Of a DNA stretch of 64,000 bases, positions 27,975 through 36,379 are shown in pieces. The stretch spans positions 1 through 64,000 of the forward strand of contig NZ_CANNGT010000012.1 in assembly GCF_947504225.1 (NCBI RefSeq), in the 5' to 3' direction. The notes beneath the pieces are model-generated. The model was not told the origin of the DNA. It did not search any database and saw only the letters and a list, made by a program, of their open reading frames with translations. The translations under genes and the position numbers were made by a program. This DNA is from Brumimicrobium ulvae (GTDB lineage Bacteria; Bacteroidota; Bacteroidia; Flavobacteriales_D; Crocinitomicaceae). Within the stretch, counting starts at the first letter, position 1. Every line of letters begins with the position of its first letter.

Positions 27975-28896
27975 TACTAATTTCTTTTTGAGCGTTAATG
28001 GTTTTAACGAATACCTTTTCCATACTCGGTAACACGGTTTCTATGCCGGTGATTTTAACTTGGTCAATTACCGCATTGAGTAAATCGTTGATTTCATTTC
28101 CTTTACGCATCTTTAAATATACGGTAAATGTATCATCACTGTGCACTTCCTTATCTATAATTTCATATCCAGCCCAAAGTGCATTCGCAAAAGCAATCAT
28201 ATTTCCAGTAAATGAAATTTTATATAAGCCTTCTTTATTTTGCTCGCGTATTTCTTGAATGCTACCTTCAAGTAGTTTTTGACCTTTATTAATTAAGACA
28301 GCACGATCACATATTTCCTCAACACTATTCATATTGTGGGTAGAGATAATAATCGAATGGCCTTTTTTCTTGAATTCGAGTAATTCTTGGCGAATCAATT
28401 CGATATTAAGAGGGTCAAAACCACTAAAGGGTTCATCGAGAATTAAGACTTTAGGCGCATGAAGAACAGTGCAAATAAATTGTATTTTTTGAGCCATTCC
28501 TTTCGACAGTTCTTCAATTCTCAATTTTCTCCATGCCTGAATATCAAATTTGTCTAACCAATAATTTAATTGGTGTTTTACATCAACGGAAGACATTCCG
28601 CGAAGCCTACCCAAATAAGCAATCTGCTTTTCAACTGTCATGGATTGATAAAGACCACGTTCCTCAGGCAGATAACCTATTTCCAATAGATGCTTTTCCT
28701 GAATCAAGTTTCCATCAAATGTAACATGGCCTTTGTCTGCCGATATGATTTGATTGATGATGCGCATTAAAGTCGTTTTTCCTGCGCCATTTGGCCCAAG
28801 CAAACCCAATATTTCACCTTCATTTAGGGCGAAAGAGACGTCGTGCAGTATAGTTTGCCGATTAAAATACTTTGATACGTTTTCTACTGTGATCAT
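27967..28896 (-). CDS. ABC transporter ATP-binding protein (NatA-like)
   Basis: 309-aa ATPase subunit. Walker A LLGPNGAGKTTLMR (about 33-46), signature ELSKGMAQKIQF near residue 134, Walker B VLILDEPFSGFDP near 155, and a C-terminal domain typical of the drug/NatA subfamily. It pairs with the permease encoded by the overlapping next gene. A Crp/Fnr regulator lies 43 nt upstream on the same strand. The intergenic 28904-28928 carries a short phrase also found near 40245. Confidence 0.93.
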   Translation of the reverse strand: MITVENVSKYFNRQTILHDVSFALNEGEILGLLGPNGAGKTTLMRIINQIISADKGHVTFDGNLIQEKHLLEIGYLPEERGLYQSMTVEKQIAYLGRLRGMSSVDVKHQLNYWLDKFDIQAWRKLRIEELSKGMAQKIQFICTVLHAPKVLILDEPFSGFDPLNIELIRQELLEFKKKGHSIIISTHNMNSVEEICDRAVLINKGQKLLEGSIQEIREQNKEGLYKISFTGNMIAFANALWAGYEIIDKEVHSDDTFTVYLKMRKGNEINDLLNAVIDQVKITGIETVLPSMEKVFVKTINAQKEISSE

Positions 28897-28939
28897 AAAA
28901 TAATTATGAATTATGTACTTCCCTAAATAGGGTTGACAA

Positions 28940-29584
28940 TTATTTAACTTCTACTTCAAAAGCATTCAGCAACTTAATTTGATTTCTATACAATAACAAA
29001 AGCTCATCATTTTCCAGTTTCTTTAAAAGTCTTGAAATAACTACTCGAGAAGTCGCTAAATCTCTAGCAATCTCTTCATGCGAAAGGTTCAAAAGTTTAG
29101 AACCCGTATGTTTTGCTTTTTGTTGCAAGTAATATTTGAGGCGTTCATCCAGTTTCTGAAAAGCAATTTGATCTATCGTGTTCAACATCTCATTAAAACG
29201 ATTACGAATTGTCCCCATTACAAAACTTTTCCATGTTGAGTATTTCATCAACCATTCATCCATAACTGTGATAGGAACAGTGAGCATGACTACATCATCT
29301 TCAGCGACGGCCTTGATTTCACTCGGAAATTGCTCCATACAACAGGTAAAGGTCATGGCGCAACTCTCCTTAGCATTCACATAATAGAGTAAAATTTCTC
29401 TTCCTTGGTCGTCCATGCGTGAAACTTTTACAGTTCCAGAAGCGATAATAGGCATGCTCCTTACAATTTGACCATAGTCCAGAATGACGTCTCCCTCTTT
29501 AACAGAGACCTCTTTCGCAATACTTTTAAATTCTTCTAAAAGCTGTGGTTCGAAAGTATGTTTGAATTTATCAAGAATTTCCAT
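28940..29584 (-). CDS. Crp/Fnr-family transcriptional regulator
   Basis: 214-aa regulator. N-terminal cyclic-nucleotide-binding-like sensor fold (about 15-125, EGDVILDYGQIVRSMPIIASGTVKV) and a C-terminal winged helix with the recognition motif EIARDLATSRVVISRLLKKLE (near 170-190). There is no clustered N-terminal Fe-S cysteine motif, but Cys residues at CAMTFTCCMEQ near 74-81 are unusual and could be redox- or metal-sensing. It precedes the ABC exporter genes on the same strand and diverges from fbp, so it may control one of these. Confidence 0.9.
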   Translation of the reverse strand: MEILDKFKHTFEPQLLEEFKSIAKEVSVKEGDVILDYGQIVRSMPIIASGTVKVSRMDDQGREILLYYVNAKESCAMTFTCCMEQFPSEIKAVAEDDVVMLTVPITVMDEWLMKYSTWKSFVMGTIRNRFNEMLNTIDQIAFQKLDERLKYYLQQKAKHTGSKLLNLSHEEIARDLATSRVVISRLLKKLENDELLLLYRNQIKLLNAFEVEVK

Positions 29585-29698
29585 GTCTCAAAAATAACCG
29601 AAATTTATACATTTTAGGCATCATTTCGTGACCCTTTTTACGTTTCATTGAGGAGATGTCATTACAAATCACGATATTTGCAAAATAAATAGAGTATT

Positions 29699-30715
29699 AT
29701 GTCGAAAATTACCACACTTAACGATTTCATTTTAGACCGCCAAAAGGATTTTGCTTATGCAACAGGTGAGTTGACCAACTTGTTAAATGATATTGCAGTT
29801 GCGTCTAAAATTGTGAATCGTGATGTGAATAGAGCAGGATTAGTTGACATCTTAGGAGCTAAGGGAGAAACGAATGTGCAAGGAGAAGAACAACAAAAAC
29901 TTGACGTCATTGCCGATGAAGCTTTTATAAGAGCGTTCAGAACAGGTGGTGAAGTATGTGGAATTGCCTCAGAAGAAAACGATGACTTCGTAGCTTTTGA
30001 AGATGAAACCTCAAAAAATGGAAAGTATGTAGTGTTGTTTGATCCTCTAGATGGTTCTTCAAATATCGACGTAAACGTTTCAATTGGAACAATATTCTCT
30101 ATTTACAGAAGAGTTTCAGAACCTGGAACCCCAGCGGTTTTAGAAGATTTCCTACAAAAAGGAGCTGACCAAGTCGCTGCAGGATATGTTTTATTTGGTT
30201 CTTCAACAATGTTAGTTTATACCACAGGAAACGGAGTCAATGGATTTACATTAGACCCTTCCATTGGAGAATTCTGTTTGTCACATCCAAATATCAAGTC
30301 TCCGGAAACAGGTAGAATCTATTCTATCAACGAAGGAAACCTTGACCGTTGTGACCCAGGATTAAAAGATTACGTTCAGTACTGTCGTGAAGAAGACCCA
30401 TCAACAGGTAGACCTTATTCTGGAAGATATATTGGTTCTTTAGTTGCCGATTTCCACCGTAATTTATTAAAAGGAGGAATTTATGTTTACCCAACGACAA
30501 ACAATTGGCCAGAAGGTCGTTTAAGGTTGTTGTATGAATGTAATCCGTTGGCATTTATCGCTGAACAAGCTGGAGGTTTGTCAACAGATGGACACCATAG
30601 AATATTAGATATCGTTCCTACAGAATTACACCAAAGATGTGGGTATTATGCGGGATCGAAGCAGATGGTGGAAAAATCGATGAGTTATTTGAAAAACAAA
30701 GTAGCTGTTTCTTAG
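29699..30715 (+). CDS. fbp: class I fructose-1,6-bisphosphatase
   Basis: 338-aa gluconeogenic enzyme that hydrolyses fructose 1,6-bisphosphate to fructose 6-phosphate in the cytoplasm. The metal-binding loop [12 protein letters not shown] (about 119-130) and the substrate-binding [13 protein letters not shown] and [16 protein letters not shown] segments are intact. Length is normal. It stands alone and diverges from the Crp/Fnr gene; a C-rich inverted repeat lies 18 nt after its stop and may double as a terminator. Confidence 0.97.
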   Translation: MSKITTLNDFILDRQKDFAYATGELTNLLNDIAVASKIVNRDVNRAGLVDILGAKGETNVQGEEQQKLDVIADEAFIRAFRTGGEVCGIASEENDDFVAFEDETSKNGKYVVLFDPLDGSSNIDVNVSIGTIFSIYRRVSEPGTPAVLEDFLQKGADQVAAGYVLFGSSTMLVYTTGNGVNGFTLDPSIGEFCLSHPNIKSPETGRIYSINEGNLDRCDPGLKDYVQYCREEDPSTGRPYSGRYIGSLVADFHRNLLKGGIYVYPTTNNWPEGRLRLLYECNPLAFIAEQAGGLSTDGHHRILDIVPTELHQRCGYYAGSKQMVEKSMSYLKNKVAVS

Positions 30716-30728
30716 TTATTTAAATCAA

Positions 30729-30770
30729 ACCTCCCCCTTTATCCCCCTCCAAAGGGGGAAGTGCTACGAA
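30729..30770. repeat. C-rich REP-like inverted repeat
   Basis: CCCCCTTT (30733-30740) and AAAGGGGG (30751-30758) pair perfectly around a 10-nt loop of similar sequence (ATCCCCCTCC), followed by GAAGTGCT. The element is GC-rich in AT-rich surroundings and resembles widespread Bacteroidota intergenic repeats. With the palindrome at 30857 it may mark the two ends of one roughly 170-bp element. Confidence 0.7.
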
Positions 30771-30856
30771 TTCAGCTTTTTTTTGCTGGAATAATGTATT
30801 AAATCAAATTTAAAGCTGGATAAGTTCATTCACTAAAAGATTATTTGTTTGTATCC

Positions 30857-30890
30857 TCAGTCAGCTGACTGAAGTGTCCGAGGGAGAGGG
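30857..30890. repeat. REP-like palindrome TCAGTCAGCTGACTGA
   Basis: A perfect 16-bp palindrome (30857-30872) followed by AGTGTCCGAGGGAGAGGG. It has the same core (CAGCTG) and GGGAGAGGG-like tail as the elements at 34482 and 35672. Confidence 0.75.
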
Positions 30891-30924
30891 TTTTTTACAG
30901 TTACAAATCTCTATCACTTTTCAC

Positions 30925-30932
30925 TATATTTG
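30925..30932 (+). promoter_or_regulatory. -7 box of the ArsC-like gene
   Basis: TATATTTG, a perfect TAnnTTTG match, lies 22 nt before the ATG at 30955. It supports this start over an in-frame upstream one. Confidence 0.55.
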
Positions 30933-30954
30933 CATTTTTAAAAGTAAATTCATT

Positions 30955-31311
30955 ATGAAAAAAATATATCATCTTTCTTCGTGCAACACCAATCAGAGAA
31001 TCCTTAAAGAATTAGAACTCGGCGATGACGTTGAATTACAAGACATCAAGAAGGAGAATATCGATGAAAAAACATTGGATTTCATCAAGGAAAAAGTAGG
31101 TTCATACGAAGCTATGTTTTCGAAAAGAGCAATGAAATATCGTTCGATGGGACTCAATGAAATGAAACTTTCAGAAGAAGATTATAAAAGATATATGTTA
31201 GAAGAATATACTTTCTTGAAAAGACCATTTATCATTTTAGAAGATGAGGTTTTCGTAGGAAATGCCAAGAAAACTGTGGAAGCAGCCAAAAAAGCGTATC
31301 ACGGGAGTTAA
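30955..31311 (+). CDS. ArsC/Spx-like thioredoxin-fold protein
   Basis: 118-aa protein of the ArsC/Spx/YffB family. A single N-terminal Cys10 sits in LSSCNTNQRILKEL where true arsenate reductases have CX5R. The C-terminal half holds the family's conserved pattern (FIKEKVGSYEAMFSKRAMKYR, then RPFIILEDEVFVG). Because the usual arginine-bearing loop differs and it lies away from the arsenic genes, I read it as an ArsC-like redox protein of unknown substrate. The EamA permease follows 6 nt later and is probably co-transcribed. The -7 box at 30925 favours this start. Confidence 0.85.
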   Translation: MKKIYHLSSCNTNQRILKELELGDDVELQDIKKENIDEKTLDFIKEKVGSYEAMFSKRAMKYRSMGLNEMKLSEEDYKRYMLEEYTFLKRPFIILEDEVFVGNAKKTVEAAKKAYHGS

Positions 31312-31317
31312 TTTCAA

Positions 31318-32268
31318 ATGAATAAAGTAATCCTAGCGCATCTCGCACTGTTTACGCTTAATGCAATATACGGTGCAAATCACTTATTAGCTAAAGGAGT
31401 AACCCCAGACTATTTAGGTCCAAACGGATTTATCTTACTGCGTGGTGGTGTCACAACAGTACTTTTTCTCATTATATTTTTCGGTTTTATTCGTGAAAAA
31501 GTAGACCAGAAAGACTTACCTCGCCTGGCCATTACTGGTCTTTTTGGAGTGTGCCTGAATCAATTGTTTTTCTTTAATGGATTGGCATTGACTTCTCCTA
31601 TGAATGTTGGAATTATCATGACTTCAACACCGATTTTAGTTGTTATTCTGTCTTATTTTATTCTCAAAGAAAAGATTACTAAACTTAAGGCATTTGGAGT
31701 TTTAATCGGTGCTGTAGGAGCAATCGCATTAACGACAGTTGGTCAAGAACCTGAGTTTGATTCGCCAGTTGGGGATTTATATATCTTCATCAATGCGCTG
31801 TCCTTTGGGTTGTATTTGGTGTTGGTGAAACCGCTGATGAGTAAGTACAAACCATTGACGGTGATTACCTATAATTTCATTTTCGGTTTTATATTCATCA
31901 TGATGTATCCACCAGTTTGGACAGATGTTGCGGTGGCAGATTTTAGCGCTTTTCCAGCAGAAATTTGGCTTAAAACTGCGTATATCATCATTGGAGCTAC
32001 GTTTTTCACCTATTTATTGAACACTTTCGCATTAAAACACGTCACACCAAATGTGAGTGGGAGCTACATTTATACACAACCTGTTTTGGTAATGTTCTTT
32101 ACTTTCTTGTTTGCATATATTGGTTGGACAGAAAACTTCATTGGAGCAATAAGTCTAGAAAAGATTCTCTTTATGCTGATGATTTTCGCTGGAGTATTCA
32201 TGATTTCGAGGTCGAGTTATAATTTAAGGAGAGATTTGAGGGAGAAGGAGAAGAATGAAAAAATATGA
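31318..32268 (+). CDS. EamA/DMT-family transporter
   Basis: 316-aa permease of the drug/metabolite transporter superfamily with about ten transmembrane helices arranged as two EamA repeats (about 6-140 and 155-300) and a short basic tail. Members export amino acids, nucleotide bases or metabolites; no substrate can be inferred. It is 6 nt downstream of the ArsC-like gene and is probably in one transcript with it. Confidence 0.92.
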   Translation: MNKVILAHLALFTLNAIYGANHLLAKGVTPDYLGPNGFILLRGGVTTVLFLIIFFGFIREKVDQKDLPRLAITGLFGVCLNQLFFFNGLALTSPMNVGIIMTSTPILVVILSYFILKEKITKLKAFGVLIGAVGAIALTTVGQEPEFDSPVGDLYIFINALSFGLYLVLVKPLMSKYKPLTVITYNFIFGFIFIMMYPPVWTDVAVADFSAFPAEIWLKTAYIIIGATFFTYLLNTFALKHVTPNVSGSYIYTQPVLVMFFTFLFAYIGWTENFIGAISLEKILFMLMIFAGVFMISRSSYNLRRDLREKEKNEKI

Positions 32269-32645
32269 TATCGAAGTAGTTAGATGAAAGCATGAATAAT
32301 TGAAAATTAAAGTTGATTCCTTTTTTAAAATGACTAATAGATTATGGTTTATAGGAATAAATATAAGATGTTTCATAAGGCTTTTAGGGTTGTGATCAAA
32401 AAACTTGAAATATTTAATGCTTTCTATGGTTGTGTATTTTTTAGTCAGATTTTTATACTTTTTATAGATATAAACAATTGACTTCATGATTTTAAGACCA
32501 ATATCCTAAGTACCTTGTATCGATGGATGATTTCTGGGAAGAGTCTGTTCAGGGCGTAAAGCATGTACATATTAGTGACTTTTTGAGAATGGATTGGGGT
32601 TAATTATTTGGGTTTTGGGGCTTAGTTGTGATTTGATAATTTTGT
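32269..32645. other. AT-rich intergenic region without recognisable genes
   Basis: About 400 nt lie between the EamA permease and the gene starting at 32684. I see only short open stretches with many stops, no tRNA-like fold and no repeat. The only signal is the promoter at its right end (32626-32653). Confidence 0.5.
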
Positions 32646-32653
32646 TAAATTTG
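32626..32653 (+). promoter_or_regulatory. promoter of the gene at 32684
   Basis: TTG at 32626-32628, a 17-nt spacer and TAAATTTG at 32646-32653 fit the Bacteroidota TTTG/TAnnTTTG promoter. It rules out the in-frame ATG at 32594, which lies upstream of it. Confidence 0.5.
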
Positions 32654-32683
32654 AGTAGAAATAGGCAACAAAATCAAAAGCAT

Positions 32684-33655
32684 ATGAAAATGATTAAACC
32701 TCTTCACCTCTTATTTATTTTAATTGTTTTTGCACAAACACAAGTTTTCTCGCAGACAGAAAAGGGTAATTATATTGATTATTACAATTTCGTAAATGAG
32801 GCTGAATACAATTTTTACGAAATGAATTATCCTAAATCGGTTGATTTGTTTGAAGAAGCATTTAAAATTGTTGACATTCGAAAACCTGATCACCAATACA
32901 ATTATTGTAGGGCATTATGGGAGATAGGTGAGACTAAAAAATCAATAAAAGAACTAAAAAATTCATTTTATCCAGATTATTTTTCGACCGATACTACCTA
33001 TTTCGAAGATATGACTTTAGAAACTCGAAATGGAATTGTAGAAATCATGGAAAAGAACTCAAAAGAAGCTGTTTCAAAATGGAAACATACTGATTTCATA
33101 GATTCTTTAACTTATCATGATCAAAGATTTAGAAAAATGATTTCTGACTCCATTGAACCATTTTATTCCTCACTTGAGAATGATACTATGGTTGAATATC
33201 ACTATAAGCTTATGAGAGCGCAAGATGTTAAAAATGGAATTGCACTAATTGAATATGCTAAAAAGCATGGTTTTCCAGCTGGTGTGAATGGGTCTTGGGA
33301 TCAATCCGTTTCCAGAGTAGTTTTGCATTTAGGTCGTGATTGGATTATTGAGAATTACTACTTCTTAATGGATGAATTGGAAAAAGGGAATATTGAACCG
33401 ATTACTTTGACCAGGGCAATTGACCGTTATTTTGTTAATGAGACAGGTTGCAATGAGATTGTTAGTCCATACAATAGTTATTTTGGTAAAAATTTAAATG
33501 ATCCTTTTCTGTTATTTATGAATTGCAAATCAATGGGACTATCACCTTATTATGGATATAATTGGCGTCTATATCCGAAAGGATGGCGCCCATACCCAAC
33601 AGAGCAATATGAAATTTATCATGCAAATAAGGCAGTCTATGACACAACACTTTGA
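32684..33655 (+). CDS. exported hypothetical protein
   Basis: 323-aa protein with a signal peptide (MKMIKPLHLLFILIVF to about FSQ) and a helical, TPR-like N-terminal half (NFVNEAEYNFYEMNYPKSVD, then NYCRALWEIGETKKS). The C-terminal half is less regular and rich in aromatic residues (GYNWRLYPKGWRPYP). No family recognised; it resembles exported TPR-domain proteins of Bacteroidota. It stands alone with its own promoter. An in-frame ATG at 32594 would add 30 residues ahead of the signal peptide and is not used. Confidence 0.78.
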   Translation: MKMIKPLHLLFILIVFAQTQVFSQTEKGNYIDYYNFVNEAEYNFYEMNYPKSVDLFEEAFKIVDIRKPDHQYNYCRALWEIGETKKSIKELKNSFYPDYFSTDTTYFEDMTLETRNGIVEIMEKNSKEAVSKWKHTDFIDSLTYHDQRFRKMISDSIEPFYSSLENDTMVEYHYKLMRAQDVKNGIALIEYAKKHGFPAGVNGSWDQSVSRVVLHLGRDWIIENYYFLMDELEKGNIEPITLTRAIDRYFVNETGCNEIVSPYNSYFGKNLNDPFLLFMNCKSMGLSPYYGYNWRLYPKGWRPYPTEQYEIYHANKAVYDTTL

Positions 33656-33795
33656 AAAGAAAATCGTCAGATAAATACGTGTAAATTCCCTTTAGGTTTT
33701 ATCCTAAGATTTTGAAATTCAGAAACAAACTAAGTTTTCTGTTCAACAATTCCCCTTTCTTAACATACATCAATGCACAGACTTTATGTTGTCCC

Positions 33796-33803
33796 TACCT
33801 TTG
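33796..33803 (+). promoter_or_regulatory. -7 box of the YceI gene
   Basis: TACCTTTG matches TAnnTTTG exactly and ends 23 nt before the ATG at 33827. Confidence 0.5.
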
Positions 33804-33826
33804 TATCAAAATAAAAACATAAAAAA

Positions 33827-34351
33827 ATGGGAACAACAGAAAAAGCAAAATGGAACATTGATTCAACGCACTCAGAAATTAATTTTAAAGTAAAACACAT
33901 GATGATTTCTACTGTAACAGGTGGTTTTGGGAAATTTGATGCCAGCGTAGAGGCAACTGACGATTCTTTTAAAGATGCATCATTCAAATTTGAGGCAGAG
34001 ATTGACTCAATCAACACAAACAACAAGGACAGAGATGCGCACCTAAAGTCAGATGACTTTTTTAACGCAGAGCAATTTCCAAAATTAACTTTCGAATCAA
34101 CTTCTTTTGATGGAGATAAAATGACTGGAAATTTAACGATTAGAGATGTAACTAAAGAAGTAACTTTGGATGTTGACTTCAACGGAGTAGCTGTAGATCC
34201 ATACGGTCAAACCAAAGCAGGTTTCGATATGGAAACAACAATCAACAGAAAAGACTTCAATCTAACTTGGAGCGCTGTTACCGAAGCAGGAAGTATCGTT
34301 GTAAGTGATAAAGTGAAATTGATTGCTAACGTTCAGTTTGTGAAGCAATAG
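33827..34351 (+). CDS. YceI-family protein
   Basis: 174-aa lipocalin-like YceI-family protein. The conserved start KWNIDSTHSEINFKVKHMM, the SxVxGxFxxFDxxV strand, and DxRDxHLKSxDFFNxExFPxLTFxS in the middle are all present. Family members bind isoprenoid (polyprenoid) chains in a beta barrel. Most are periplasmic, but no signal peptide is visible here, so this copy may be cytoplasmic. Monocistronic with a promoter and a strong terminator, which suggests solid expression. Confidence 0.94.
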   Translation: MGTTEKAKWNIDSTHSEINFKVKHMMISTVTGGFGKFDASVEATDDSFKDASFKFEAEIDSINTNNKDRDAHLKSDDFFNAEQFPKLTFESTSFDGDKMTGNLTIRDVTKEVTLDVDFNGVAVDPYGQTKAGFDMETTINRKDFNLTWSAVTEAGSIVVSDKVKLIANVQFVKQ

Positions 34352-34371
34352 TTTAACAGATATAATTTTAG

Positions 34372-34414
34372 AAAAGGTGGGTTTGTCTTCGGATGAATCC
34401 ACCTTTTTGTTTTA
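34372..34414 (+). terminator. rho-independent terminator with UUCG loop
   Basis: A 12-bp stem (34376-34387 with 34392-34403, three G-U pairs) is closed by a TTCG tetraloop, flanked by AAAA and followed by TTTTTGTTTT. Confidence 0.92.
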
Positions 34415-34481
34415 ATTATTTTTTTAACCAGATTTAAAGCCAAAAAAATCCTCATTAAAAAGTAAGGTGTTGGTATTTAGC

Positions 34482-34520
34482 GCTTCTCCGTTTGCTGATG
34501 GAGGGTATAGGGGGAGGACT
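34482..34520. repeat. degenerate REP-like element
   Basis: CTCCGTTTGCTGATGGAG followed by GGTATAGGGGGAGGA is an imperfect version of the palindrome at 35672 with the same G-rich tail. It lies upstream of arsR. Confidence 0.6.
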
Positions 34521-34565
34521 TTCATTAGCAACATAAGCCGAGTAATCAATTTTTTATATAAAAAC

Positions 34566-34600
34566 TTGCCAATTAAATCATTAATCGTAATTTTACGATT
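34566..34600 (+). promoter_or_regulatory. arsR promoter with perfect ArsR operator
   Basis: AATCGTAA-TT-TTACGATT (34583-34600) is a perfect inverted repeat ending 3 nt before the arsR ATG. TTG at 34566-34568, a 19-nt spacer and TAATTTTA at 34588-34595 form a promoter whose -7 box lies inside the operator. Binding by ArsR should block transcription until arsenite or antimonite releases it. Confidence 0.85.
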
Positions 34601-34603
34601 GAT

Positions 34604-34945
34604 ATGAAAGCAAAGTTAAAAACAACCCCAGAAAATAGATTTACCGAAGAGCAAAATCAGATTGCTTTATTCACAAAAGCGCTCGGACATCCAGCAAGAG
34701 TGAAAATCTTACAGTATTTATTTGAAACAAAATCTTGTGTTTGTGGTGATATTGTAGATGAAATTGGATTGGCACAATCTACTATTTCTCAGCATTTAAA
34801 AGAATTAAAGAAAACAGGATTAATCCAAGGTACTGTGGAAGGAACTAGCGTTTGTTATTGTATTAATAACGAGAACTGGACAAAAATGAAGGATTTGTTG
34901 GTGGAGTTTTTTGAGCAAGACTTAATTAAAACAGATTGTTGTTAG
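34604..34945 (+). CDS. arsR: ArsR-family arsenic-responsive repressor
   Basis: 113-aa winged-helix repressor. The recognition helix region DEIGLAQSTISQHLKELKKTG is preceded by the metal-site motif CVCGDIVDEI (Cys-X-Cys), as in As(III)-sensing ArsR, and a second Cys pair is at the C-terminus (TDCC). It is the first gene of the arsenic operon and should bind the inverted repeat at 34583, repressing itself and the genes after it. A large hairpin follows the stop codon. Confidence 0.95.
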   Translation: MKAKLKTTPENRFTEEQNQIALFTKALGHPARVKILQYLFETKSCVCGDIVDEIGLAQSTISQHLKELKKTGLIQGTVEGTSVCYCINNENWTKMKDLLVEFFEQDLIKTDCC

Positions 34946-34995
34946 TTTTTTAGCATGACTACGAGATGAAATCTCGCAGTAGCATGCTGAAAAAC
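34945..34995. repeat. large hairpin after arsR
   Basis: GTTTTT-AGCATG-CT-CGAGAT, a GAA loop, then ATCTCG-AG-CATGCT-AAAAAC make a long stem with small internal mismatches. It could attenuate read-through from arsR into the next gene, or be a repeated palindromic element. Confidence 0.65.
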
Positions 34996-35075
34996 ATAGC
35001 GAACAAAACAACTCAGCGTAACTCAGCGAAAACTTCGCGAACATTGCGGTTAAAATATATATAAAACAAGAAAAC

Positions 35076-35543
35076 ATGAAATTATCAGAAGTAAAAACAG
35101 CGTTAACAAACTTGGACACGATTGCGTTTCAATTACCCAATGGAGAATTAGTTCCTAATCACTTTCACGTTACCGAAGTAGGGAAAATCACCAAAAATTT
35201 TATTGATTGCGGTGGAACCGTAAGAAACGAAGAAGTCATTAATTTCCAATTGTGGAACGCCAATGATTACGATCACAGATTGCACCCAGAGAAATTATTA
35301 AGCATAATCGAATTGTCAGAAAAGGTGTTGGAATTAAAGGACCAAGAAATCGAAGTGGAATACCAAGGTCAAACCATTGAGAAATTCGCATTAGAATTTG
35401 ACGGAAAAAACTTCTTGTTAGCAACAAAACAGACAGATTGTTTAGCACCAGATAAATGTGGAATTCCAGAAGAGAAACCAAAGGTTAAGATGGCAGATTT
35501 AGGTGATGCCAATGGATGTACGCCAGGTGGAGGATGTTGCTAG
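35076..35543 (+). CDS. DUF6428-like protein in arsenic operon
   Basis: 155-aa cytoplasmic protein similar to the DUF6428 proteins found in Bacteroidota arsenic operons. Early part LPNGELVPNHFHVTEVGKI, then FIDCGGT, and a Cys-rich C-terminus (TDCLAPDKCGIPEE, then CTPGGGCC) that could bind arsenite or a metal. It lies between arsR and the arsenate reductase in the same direction. Its precise biochemical function is unknown to me; the operon position suggests a role in arsenic handling. Confidence 0.82.
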   Translation: MKLSEVKTALTNLDTIAFQLPNGELVPNHFHVTEVGKITKNFIDCGGTVRNEEVINFQLWNANDYDHRLHPEKLLSIIELSEKVLELKDQEIEVEYQGQTIEKFALEFDGKNFLLATKQTDCLAPDKCGIPEEKPKVKMADLGDANGCTPGGGCC

Positions 35544-35671
35544 GTCAGTATTGAGCAAGAGTTGGGAGCATACAGGCAAGATCAATTGGCGATCCATTAT
35601 CTCAAAAAATTAAGCAAATTAAAGCAGTATAGTGTTGAAGTTTTTGGCAAATTATTATTCGGAGCACTTCT

Positions 35672-35704
35672 TCCGTCAGCTGACGGAGAGATACAGAGGG
35701 AGGA
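35672..35704. repeat. REP-like palindrome TCCGTCAGCTGACGGA
   Basis: A perfect 16-bp palindrome (35672-35687) followed by GAGATACAGAGGGAGGA. Same family as 30857 and 34482. It lies in the gap between the DUF6428-like gene and the arsenate reductase gene. Confidence 0.8.
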
Positions 35705-35741
35705 TAACATCATAATTTGAAATCAAATGAATTAAAGTTTT

Positions 35742-36377
35742 ATGGCAATTAAAATGAAACTATTTGAAAAAATATCAAATTTCGTAACACAATTAGATGT
35801 TACCACCGTAAACGATGAAAGAAAACAAATTCTTCAACCACTTATTGACTTCATTCAAACGAAGCAAGATAAAAACGAAGTAATAAACCTCAACTTTATC
35901 TGCACGCACAATTCCAGACGAAGTCATTTGGCGCAAATTTGGGCCCAAACCATGGCACATTATTATGATGTTCCAAAAGTGTTTTGCTATTCTGGAGGAA
36001 CAGAGGCCACAGCCGTTTATCCTGCGGTGGTTGATGTTTTGAAAGCATCTGGGTTTGAGATTGACTATTTAGCAGACTTGAATAACCCAAACTACGCCAT
36101 AAAATATGCGGAAAATCAGGCTTCAATTGTTGCCTTTTCAAAACGATGGGATGATGCATCAAATCCAAAAGATTCGTTTTGTGCAATCATGACGTGTTCC
36201 GAAGCAGATGGCGATTGCCCTGTAGTTTTAGGAGCAGAAAAGCGAGTTCCAATTCACTATTTAGATCCAAAAGCTTTTGATCATTCTCCTCAAAAATTGG
36301 AAGAATACAACCAAACAAGTATAAAAATCGCAACAGAAATGAGTTACGTTTTCGCACAAATAAAAATCAAAAATTAG
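35742..36377 (+). CDS. arsC: arsenate reductase, low-molecular-weight phosphatase type
   Basis: 211-aa protein of the low-molecular-weight protein-tyrosine-phosphatase-like arsenate reductase family. The catalytic P-loop is Cys54[11 protein letters not shown], with further cysteines in VFCYSGG, FCAIMTC and DGDCPVV that could form the resolving pair. It reduces arsenate to arsenite for export by the adjacent Acr3. The protein is longer than the 130-150 aa of ArsC of this type because of an N-terminal helical extension. A second in-frame ATG lies at 35754. Two nucleotides separate it from acr3. Confidence 0.9.
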   Translation: MAIKMKLFEKISNFVTQLDVTTVNDERKQILQPLIDFIQTKQDKNEVINLNFICTHNSRRSHLAQIWAQTMAHYYDVPKVFCYSGGTEATAVYPAVVDVLKASGFEIDYLADLNNPNYAIKYAENQASIVAFSKRWDDASNPKDSFCAIMTCSEADGDCPVVLGAEKRVPIHYLDPKAFDHSPQKLEEYNQTSIKIATEMSYVFAQIKIKN

Positions 36378-36379
36378 TT

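Noticed and set aside
32594-32683. N-terminal extension of the gene at 32684
   Set aside because: A good promoter (32626-32653) lies inside it, and the true N-terminus is a signal peptide beginning at 32684.
33784-34182. 132-codon frame on the minus strand
   Set aside because: Antisense to the YceI gene, which has a clear family match, promoter and terminator.
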